Source of the DNA: Desulfovirgula sp.
Lineage (GTDB): Bacteria > Bacillota > Desulfotomaculia > Desulfotomaculales > Nap2-2B
Length of the DNA stretch: 32,514 bases
Reading direction: 5' to 3'
Assembly: GCA_020725585.1 (NCBI GenBank)
Contig: DYES01000015.1
Coordinates: 1 to 32,514, forward strand
The notes beneath the pieces were generated by a model. That model worked only from the letters and a program-made list of their open reading frames with translations, did not search any database and was not told the DNA's origin. Positions 26,999 to 32,514 of the stretch are shown in pieces. Both the position numbers and the translations under genes were made by a program. Numbering within the stretch: the first letter of the stretch is position 1; each line of letters opens with the position of its first letter.

Positions 26999-28006
26999 TT
27001 ACTCCGACAGCGGAAAGGCTTTCGGAATAAACAGTTTCGCAAACTGGGCGATGGCGTACTGATCCGTCATCCCGGCGATGTAATCACAAACCGCCCGTTC
27101 CACTCCGAAAAATTCCACCCTTTGCCTGTGCTCCGCGGGAAGCAGGTGGGGATGGCGCGCCAGATGGGTGAACAGGTACTGGACCACGTGCCGGGCCTTT
27201 GATGCTTCCCTTTTCGCTTCGGAGCCAATATACACGTTTTCAAAAAGGAACGTACGCAAGGCGTCCGTGGCTTCCCAGACGAGGGGGCTCATGCCGATGA
27301 CCGGCTTCTCCCAACTGTTCATAATTAAATCCGTCACCATTGTATTAATGCGCTCACGATGGGTGCGCCCCAATACCTTCAGACAATCCGCCGGTAAATC
27401 AGAAAGAGTCAAAATCCCGCCCCGGATGGCGTCATCAATATCATGATTAATGTAGGCGATGCGGTCGCAAATTTTTACGATCTGGCCCTCGAGAGTAGCG
27501 GGCAGGGTCGGCCCGGTGTGGTTTAGAATCCCGTCCCTTACCTCCCAGGTAAGATTGAGCCCCGACCCGCCTTCCAACTCGTCGACAACCCTTAAGCTTT
27601 GTTCGTTATGTTTAAAACCCCCGGCCAACACTTCCGCCAAAGCTTCTTCCCCCACATGTCCAAAGGGGGTGTGGCCCAGGTCGTGGCCCAGGGCAATCGC
27701 TTCGGTAAGGTCTTCGTTTAAACGCAAGGCCTTGGCGGCCGTCCGCGCGATCTGGGCCACCTCCAGGGTATGCGTTAGCCGGGTCCGGTAGTGGTCTCCC
27801 TCGGGGATAATAAAGACCTGCGTTTTCCCCTTGAGCCGGCGAAAACTCTTGGAGTGGATAATCCGGTCCCGGTCCCGCTGGAAGGCCGTGCGCACACGGC
27901 AGGGTTCCTCGGGGCGCCGCCTCCCCCGAGAGTTTTTGCTCCGGCAGGCGTAAGGCGAAAGCAATTTTTCTTCCAGTTCTTCTGTGTAAAACCTTATTTC
28001 TTCCAT
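26999..28006 (-). CDS. dgt: dGTPase-like HD-domain triphosphohydrolase
   Basis: Predicted deoxyguanosinetriphosphate triphosphohydrolase-like protein, releasing the deoxynucleoside and triphosphate. The HD metal site is complete: RLTHTLEVAQIAR (His), GHDLGHTPFGHVGE (HD and His), and NHDIDDA (Asp). The HSKSFRRLKGKTQVFI lead-in is typical of the family. The frame is open to 28129, but the segment before 28006 is proline- and arginine-rich and overlaps the terminator of the next gene. The ATG at 28006 has GGAGG with 6 nt spacing and gives 335 residues, the normal size. The dgt-dnaG-sigA order is common in Clostridia. Substrate identity is not certain for this subgroup. Confidence 0.92.
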   Translation of the reverse strand: MEEIRFYTEELEEKLLSPYACRSKNSRGRRRPEEPCRVRTAFQRDRDRIIHSKSFRRLKGKTQVFIIPEGDHYRTRLTHTLEVAQIARTAAKALRLNEDLTEAIALGHDLGHTPFGHVGEEALAEVLAGGFKHNEQSLRVVDELEGGSGLNLTWEVRDGILNHTGPTLPATLEGQIVKICDRIAYINHDIDDAIRGGILTLSDLPADCLKVLGRTHRERINTMVTDLIMNSWEKPVIGMSPLVWEATDALRTFLFENVYIGSEAKREASKARHVVQYLFTHLARHPHLLPAEHRQRVEFFGVERAVCDYIAGMTDQYAIAQFAKLFIPKAFPLSE

Positions 28007-28084
28007 ATGATGCCTCCCGAGAAAAACAACTCCTGGCTTGCCGCGCTGTTTGCCGCCGCATAAAGCGCGTCTGGCCAAAGCCCT

Positions 28085-28126
28085 AAAAAACACCCCCGGC
28101 GCCGTTTTTTGACCTGGAGCCGGGGG
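28085..28126 (-). terminator. Strong intrinsic terminator after the flavoprotein gene
   Basis: CCCCCGGCTCC (28126-28116) pairs with GGCGCCGGGGG (28103-28093), 10 of 11 positions paired, followed by TGTTTTTTAG. It is 21 nt past the stop of the flavoprotein gene and isolates it from dgt. Confidence 0.9.
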
Positions 28127-28147
28127 CAAGAACCTTTCTTTATTGAA

Positions 28148-28753
28148 CTACCTGCCTCGGATGCGTAAGCCCTGCGTCGCCCTGGCCACCTCAACCACCC
28201 TTTTGGCCAGCAGCTCCGCTCGCTTGAGCGCCTGCGCATCCTCGCTGGCGGGACTCTGCGCGCACGCTCCCTGGTGCCCCGCATCGTCCTCGTAGAATCC
28301 ATCCCCGACAACGGTCATGCCGTGGCATAACATCATATCGTGGATCGCCCTTAAAGCGGTTTCCTGACCTCCAAACCGGGCGCCTCCCACGGTTATCGCT
28401 CCGCCCACCACATTCAACAGAGCCTTTTCCTTTCGCAAGGTTCTGGTCTTGTCCCAAAAAGCCTTCAAAGGCGCCGAAACGGTGCAAAAATAAACGGGGC
28501 TCCCAATAATTATACCGTCAGCTTTCCGCATCAGGCCAAAAACCTCTTCCAATTTTGTCCCCTGGATGCACTTCCCCTCGCACGGGTAGGAACAGGCCAG
28601 GCAATAGGGAACCTTCAACCCCGCAAGGATCTCGGAAATCTGAAGGAATATATACTGCGCCCCGGCATCTTCCACAACCTGCTGAATGCTTCTGAGCGTG
28701 TAAGCGGTATCGCCTTTTTGCCGGGGGCTGCCATTAATTGCCAAAATAAGCAT
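28148..28753 (-). CDS. Flavodoxin-fold NAD(P)H:FMN reductase, iron-sulfur flavoprotein-like
   Basis: A 201-residue flavodoxin-fold protein starting MLILAINGSPRQKGDT, the FMN phosphate-binding loop. A four-cysteine cluster CLACSYPCEGKC (about residues 52-63) resembles the compact [4Fe-4S] site of iron-sulfur flavoproteins, followed by the isoalloxazine loop GIIIGSPVYFCTVSAPLKAFWDK. The electron partner and substrate are unknown. The frame opens at 28777. The ATG at 28753 with GAGAGG and 7 nt spacing is the better start. A TATAAT (28787-28792) upstream, without a good -35, may be its promoter. It is a single-gene unit ending in a strong terminator. Confidence 0.85.
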   Translation of the reverse strand: MLILAINGSPRQKGDTAYTLRSIQQVVEDAGAQYIFLQISEILAGLKVPYCLACSYPCEGKCIQGTKLEEVFGLMRKADGIIIGSPVYFCTVSAPLKAFWDKTRTLRKEKALLNVVGGAITVGGARFGGQETALRAIHDMMLCHGMTVVGDGFYEDDAGHQGACAQSPASEDAQALKRAELLAKRVVEVARATQGLRIRGR

Positions 28754-28918
28754 CTTTCTACCTCTCTTTTTGATCAAAACCTCTTAATTATAAATACGCT
28801 GCTTAATAAAAAATTTCCTTTTCCAAAAATAAAATTATTCATTTTTATTTATTCTTCATAATAAAACATCTGAAGTGAAGCCGGCGGAAGCACTCCGGCC
28901 TTCCCCAGTGCCGAAAAA

Positions 28919-30634
28919 TTATTTTACCATCAATGTTCTAAGGCGGTTTATGGCCCCCGCCACTTCCTGCCTCCGGGGCATCGCATAATCTCCCGGATGC
29001 CTGCCGGAGAAAGGAGAAATCACATCCAGGCCTTTTTCTTCCACCTCGTCATATACTGCCTGGAGTAAATGCGCAAGAGGCCTTTGGTTGTCCACGTATT
29101 TCCTGCTCAAATAAAGAATCAGATCTGCGATCGCCCGGGTTTGGCTGGCATCCACCAGCTGCTCCAGAAAGCTGAGATCGATGGCGGTGCTGCCAAAAAC
29201 TATCGTAGACAGCCCTTTTGCCTCAACTTTCGTTTTGCCGCCCAGCCCTGGTCTGAATCCCTGTCTTAAGGGAACTCTTCCCTTAATCCGGCCGAATTGC
29301 GGGCCGCCTTCCGGACGCCTGTTGGTAGGTCTTTCTCTGGCTATTTCCCTGGCTTTATCGGTGACAACCAACGGTTTATACTCGTCCATCATGATTACTA
29401 GATCGGCTACGTCAAAGTAATCCCCCGAACCGCCCATCACCAGAACAGTGGATACGCCCATCTCCCTGTAAAGCTGCCGGATCTTGTCCACAAAGGGTGT
29501 AATGGGCTCCTTGTCCTTGGCCACCAGCGCCTGCATCCGGGCATCCCTGATCATAAAGTTGGTGGCGCTGGTGTCCTCATCGAGCAGCAGCAGGCTGGTC
29601 CCGATTTCCAACGCCTCAATAATGTTGGCAGCCTGGGAAGTGCTGCCGCTGGCATCATCCGTGCAGAAGGCCGAGGTGTTTTTCCCAAAGGGAAGGTTGT
29701 TGATAAAGGGGCTGATGTCAACTTTTTCAATCCTCCTGCCGTCTTCCGCCCTGATTTTCACCGCATCATGGCGGGTGATGACGAATTCGCGGCCGTCCCC
29801 GGAGATGTGGTCATACACTCCCCTTTCCACCGCTTTGAGCAACGTTGACTTGCCGTGGTAACCCCCGCCTACAATCAGAGTGACCCCTTCCGGAATACCC
29901 ATTCCCTTGATGAGCCCCCTATTGGGGAGATTTAATTCAACTGTTAATTCCGCCGGTGCTTCAAAAGGCACTGCTCCCCCCTTCATGGGCTTTTGGCTCA
30001 CACCGCTTTCCCTGGGCAAAATGGAACCGTTGGCAATAAAAGAAACCAGCCTCCTGCGGACCAGCTCTTCCCGGATAAACTGCTGGTCTTCTTTTAACTG
30101 CACAAAGGCCAGCGCCTCGTCGGCCGCAACGTTCGTGTAAATCAAAGAACTCTTGATGATTTTTGGCAATTCTTCTGTAAACATTTTTAAAGCCAGCGCG
30201 CCGGCAATCTTTCTTCCAAAGGCAGGCAGACCAATAGACAGCCTAGCTTCCACATATTGGGGGCGGATCACGAGAGCCGTCCGTTCCAAAATTTCCTGGC
30301 CGCCTGAATCAATCAAGATTAAGCCGCTCTTGCCCGTCCCCCGGACGCCCCCAACATTGTTTTTTATTTGAGCCGCCACCTGCCTGCTTAAATAGTCCTG
30401 CAAGCCCACCCGGCGGGGTTTGGTTGTCCACAATTCTTTAGGAAAAGCAGCCCGCTCCATATCCACCCTGACCCTTATTCGGGAAGGAGGGGCAAAAGGG
30501 TCCCCCTGCACATGGTCGATAAAGAGCGTGAAGTCTACAAAATCGTAGGCCCCAACCAGATCTTTGTAGGCTTTATAACCCTTACCGTCTATTCTTTTTA
30601 ATAACTGGATCAGCCTTTCCACTTTTACCACCAC
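28919..30634 (-). CDS. Predicted ATPase of the ABC class (COG3044/PF09818 type)
   Basis: A 571-residue soluble protein of the little-studied 'ABC class' ATPase family. The N-terminal half (to about 230) has no known catalytic motif: it starts with a RIDGKGYKAYKDLVGAYDF block and contains GVRGTGKSGLILIDSGGQEI, a P-loop-like segment. The main Walker A is VGGGYHGKSTLLKAVERGVY (about 254-273), a signature-like region is CTDDASGSTSQAANI, and Walker B is LLLLDEDTSATNFMIRDARM. There are no membrane segments. The start is GTG (GTG GTG GTA), with AAAGG shortly before. It lies 68 nt downstream of the MFS gene without a terminator, so both may be in one transcript. Family function is unknown; bacterial members have been compared with DNA- or RNA-handling ATPases. 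Confidence 0.85.
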   Translation of the reverse strand: MVVKVERLIQLLKRIDGKGYKAYKDLVGAYDFVDFTLFIDHVQGDPFAPPSRIRVRVDMERAAFPKELWTTKPRRVGLQDYLSRQVAAQIKNNVGGVRGTGKSGLILIDSGGQEILERTALVIRPQYVEARLSIGLPAFGRKIAGALALKMFTEELPKIIKSSLIYTNVAADEALAFVQLKEDQQFIREELVRRRLVSFIANGSILPRESGVSQKPMKGGAVPFEAPAELTVELNLPNRGLIKGMGIPEGVTLIVGGGYHGKSTLLKAVERGVYDHISGDGREFVITRHDAVKIRAEDGRRIEKVDISPFINNLPFGKNTSAFCTDDASGSTSQAANIIEALEIGTSLLLLDEDTSATNFMIRDARMQALVAKDKEPITPFVDKIRQLYREMGVSTVLVMGGSGDYFDVADLVIMMDEYKPLVVTDKAREIARERPTNRRPEGGPQFGRIKGRVPLRQGFRPGLGGKTKVEAKGLSTIVFGSTAIDLSFLEQLVDASQTRAIADLILYLSRKYVDNQRPLAHLLQAVYDEVEEKGLDVISPFSGRHPGDYAMPRRQEVAGAINRLRTLMVK

Positions 30635-30702
30635 ATACCTTTAAACAGCATTGCAGAAATACAGAAATCCCGCATTGGGCCTTTCCTAAACTTACTAAGA
30701 AT

Positions 30703-32094
30703 CTACCTGCCTGCTTTTTCTCTTACGTTTCCCCTGGCCAGCGATGCGAAAATTCCTCCGAAGCAGATCACGGCAAAAACGGCGAACGCCGTTCGCGAGC
30801 CTTTTGTAAGCAGTTCGGCGGGGACTTCTCCCAATTGAATGTTCCCGGCGTAAAGAGCCAGGATCAAGGTGACTACGGCCATGCTGATCGCCTGCCCGGT
30901 AAGCCTCATCGTGCCGAGGGTGGAAGAGGCCACGCCGTAAAACCTTTTTTCCACCGAACCCATCACCGCGTTGCTGTTGGGAGACGAAAAAAGTGCAAAG
31001 CCAACCCCCATAATAAACAGGTTTGCGATGACCAGCCACAGCGGAGTGGCCGCGGTCAAAAAAGAAAAGAGAAAAAGCCCCAGGGTGGTCAGGACCATGC
31101 CGCTCGTCGCGAGCACCCGCGGCTCTACCAGGTCGGAAAGCCTTCCTGTAAAGGGGGAAAGGGCGGCCATGATGACCGGCTGGGAGAGGAGGATAAAGCC
31201 CGCCGCCTGCGAATCATACCCCATGACCTCCTGTAGGTGCACCGAAAGGAGAAAACCCAAGGCAAAAGTGGCGCTGTAATTGATTAGGGCGGCCAGGTTG
31301 GAAAAAGCAAACGTAACGTTGCAGGTAAAAAGCTTAAGGTCTAAAATCGGCTGCGGAACCCTGATTTCATTCCAGACGAAAACGGCCAGAAGGGCCGCGC
31401 CAAAGATAAAGATATACTTGCTCCATACTGAGGCGGTCAGCGATGAGATTCCGTACATAAAAGCGCTGAAGCCCGTTGCGTACAGGAAGGCTCCGGCAAA
31501 ATCATACTGTTCTCCCCTTGCCCCCACCCACTCCCCTTTGAGCCTCGACAATGTCAAAAAGGCCACCAGGGCGGCAATCAGGGCGGTAAAGTAAAAAATG
31601 GACTGCCATCCCAGGTTGTGGTTCATTGCCCCGCCGAGCACGGGCCCCAGCGAAAGCCCTGCATACACGGTGGCAACGTTAATCCCGAGCACTTTGCCCC
31701 TCTCTTGAGGGAGAAAAACGGAAGTTAAAATGGCCACGCCCGTACCAAAAATCATGGCGCTCCCAATTCCCTGCAGAACCCGGAAGGCGATTAAAGCTTC
31801 TATAGACCGGGCGAGGCTGCAAAGCAGGGAGGCAAGGCAGAAAAAAACGATGCCGGAAACAAAAACTTTTTTCCTCCCTACTATGTCGGCAAGCCTTCCG
31901 AACGGCAACAAAAAGGCGGCCGAAGCGAGAATATAGCTCGTGGCAACCCAGCTAAGGACGAAGGCGCTGCAGTTAAACTCCCTTCCAATCGCCGGGATGG
32001 CCAGGTTGATCGCACTGCCCATAAAGGGGGTTAAAAAAGCCGCGGTAGTCGCCACAAGCAATGTGTACCTGCGCAGGCGAATGTCTTTTTCCAT
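30703..32094 (-). CDS. MFS transporter, DHA2 (EmrB/QacA-like) family
   Basis: Proton-coupled exporter with about 14 hydrophobic segments over 463 residues, the DHA2 pattern. The loop after the second helix has the MFS motif GRLADIVGRKKVF. Helix 5 contains the antiporter-type motif GLSLGPVLGGAMNHNLGWQ. The substrate, likely a toxic organic compound, cannot be told from sequence. The frame opens with GTG at 32103. The ATG at 32094 has GAGG with 8 nt spacing and is preferred. A palindromic site lies about 20 nt upstream. The ABC-class ATPase gene follows. Confidence 0.92.
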   Translation of the reverse strand: MEKDIRLRRYTLLVATTAAFLTPFMGSAINLAIPAIGREFNCSAFVLSWVATSYILASAAFLLPFGRLADIVGRKKVFVSGIVFFCLASLLCSLARSIEALIAFRVLQGIGSAMIFGTGVAILTSVFLPQERGKVLGINVATVYAGLSLGPVLGGAMNHNLGWQSIFYFTALIAALVAFLTLSRLKGEWVGARGEQYDFAGAFLYATGFSAFMYGISSLTASVWSKYIFIFGAALLAVFVWNEIRVPQPILDLKLFTCNVTFAFSNLAALINYSATFALGFLLSVHLQEVMGYDSQAAGFILLSQPVIMAALSPFTGRLSDLVEPRVLATSGMVLTTLGLFLFSFLTAATPLWLVIANLFIMGVGFALFSSPNSNAVMGSVEKRFYGVASSTLGTMRLTGQAISMAVVTLILALYAGNIQLGEVPAELLTKGSRTAFAVFAVICFGGIFASLARGNVREKAGR

Positions 32095-32113
32095 TAAAAA
32101 CACCTCAATTAAT

Positions 32114-32131
32114 AAGTTTACCGGTCAACTT
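32114..32131. promoter_or_regulatory. Candidate repressor operator of the MFS gene
   Basis: An 18-bp inverted repeat, AAGTTtACCGGTcAACTT, has a single mismatched pair and is centred 28 bp before the MFS start. Drug-efflux genes are often controlled by TetR- or MarR-type repressors at such sites. No regulator gene is in view and no convincing promoter overlaps it. Confidence 0.45.
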
Positions 32132-32420
32132 CCCAAGGTGGAAAAGTGCCTTCCTGGCACCCAGGCTTTTTTGCCATGTATGACGTCCGATGCGAATGCT
32201 CTTTTCTGTCTCCCGCAGAAAAAAGAGGAGTCTTTTAGGCTATCCCTCCGCGCAAGTAAGAGGAAACCATCCAGATATTGCTATATTTACCAGCTCAGTT
32301 TTTTATCGACTCAGGTACCGCCATGTAGGGAACATACGTTTACCCACACAAAATAGCAAGGAGCCAATATTTTGACTGGATAGGGATTTTAAGTCCAGAT
32401 TAAAGTAACCGGGAACCCGC
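32132..32420. other. Intergenic region between the MFS gene and rnpB
   Basis: I see no gene. It contains a GTGCC-AGGAA-GGCAC hairpin (32146-32160), a near-symmetric CTCTTTT...AAAAGAG hairpin (about 32195-32226) and a 17-nt segment resembling a tRNA-Leu anticodon arm, which is rejected below. A promoter for the MFS gene must lie here, but no clear -35/-10 pair stands out. Confidence 0.4.
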
Positions 32421-32456
32421 AAAGAAAGACCGAGCTGCGGTTTTTCCGCAGCCCGG
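32421..32456 (-). terminator. Terminator of rnpB
   Basis: CCGGGCTGCGG and CCGCAGCTCGG form an 11-bp stem (one G-U) around AAAAA, followed by TCTTTCTTTG. It lies immediately past the RNase P RNA 3' end. The loop of five A also gives a U-tract when read on the plus strand. Confidence 0.85.
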
Positions 32457-32458
32457 GA

Positions 32459-32514
32459 CAGGTGAGTAAACCTGTAAGCCGAGTTCTGTCGAGGGTGATC
32501 ATCTATCTGGGACG
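32459..32514 (-). ncRNA. rnpB: RNase P RNA, 3' end only
   Basis: The minus strand reads AGATAGATGATCACC, then CTCGACAGAACTCGGCTTAC, the conserved 3' portion of bacterial RNase P RNA (E. coli: AGAUGAAUGACUG...CGACAGAACCCGGCUUA). The final bases ACAGGTTTACTCACCTGT form the 3' strand of P1 and are self-complementary. About 85% of the gene is beyond the right edge, so neither type (A or B) nor the 5' end can be judged. Confidence 0.88.

Noticed and set aside
28007..28129. N-terminal extension of the dGTPase-like protein
   Set aside because: The extra 41 residues overlap the upstream gene's terminator, and the ATG at 28006 has an ideal GGAGG site.
32373..32400. Minus-strand GGACTTAAAATCC resembling the anticodon arm of tRNA-Leu(UAA)
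   Set aside because: Only the 7-nt loop and a 3-bp stem fit. No D arm, T arm or acceptor stem is found around it, so it is not a tRNA gene and is too short to call an att site.
1..32514. CRISPR arrays, insertion sequences and phage genes
   Set aside because: No regularly spaced direct repeats, transposase, integrase or phage structural gene were seen in any frame.

Overview
The window comes from a Gram-positive, moderately GC-rich Clostridia-type genome, probably the Pelotomaculum/Desulfotomaculum (Peptococcaceae) kind. The evidence is a glmS ribozyme, a transcriptional T-box leader, a dgt-dnaG-sigA cluster and GTG/TTG starts behind GGAGG sites. The organism assignment is an inference from these features. 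Every recognised gene lies on the minus strand, so the layout below runs from the right end to the left.

Right end (32.5-26.9 kb): the 3' end of RNase P RNA (rnpB) with its terminator, a 14-helix-type MFS exporter with a candidate operator, a COG3044-type 'ABC class' ATPase, an iron-sulfur flavoprotein-like reductase with a strong terminator, and a dGTPase-like HD hydrolase. Then come dnaG and the housekeeping sigma factor sigA (26.9-24.0 kb), overlapping by 4 nt, and argH coupled to a gene labelled 'CoA-transferase' by family but carrying alpha-methylacyl-CoA racemase residues (23.9-21.3 kb).

Centre (21.3-8.9 kb): a sigma-A promoter and T-box riboswitch control one long branched-chain amino acid operon: ilvE-ilvD-ilvB-ilvN-ilvB2-leuC-leuD-leuB-cimA-cdaA. 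It has citramalate synthase but neither leuA nor ilvC, so it encodes the citramalate route from pyruvate to 2-oxobutyrate plus the shared ilv steps. The two IlvB paralogues differ at the Trp that sets 2-oxobutyrate preference: W472 in one, L472 in the other. The last gene is the c-di-AMP synthase cdaA. The usual cdaR/ybbR gene is missing.

Left centre (8.8-5.1 kb): glmM from its own promoter, then a glmS ribozyme with an enlarged P1 arm, a strong intrinsic terminator between ribozyme and ORF, and glmS.

Left end (4.95 kb to the edge): the start of a BREX phage-defence operon, brxA-brxB-brxC, plus the first 12 codons of a further gene that leaves the window. It is visibly more A+T-rich than its neighbours and sits directly after the 3' end of glmS. 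It has a near-consensus promoter whose start region is occupied by two copies of the palindrome TTGCCGGCAA. The least expected items are this operator, the ribozyme-plus-terminator leader of glmS, the T-box specifier conflict and the paired IlvB paralogues.
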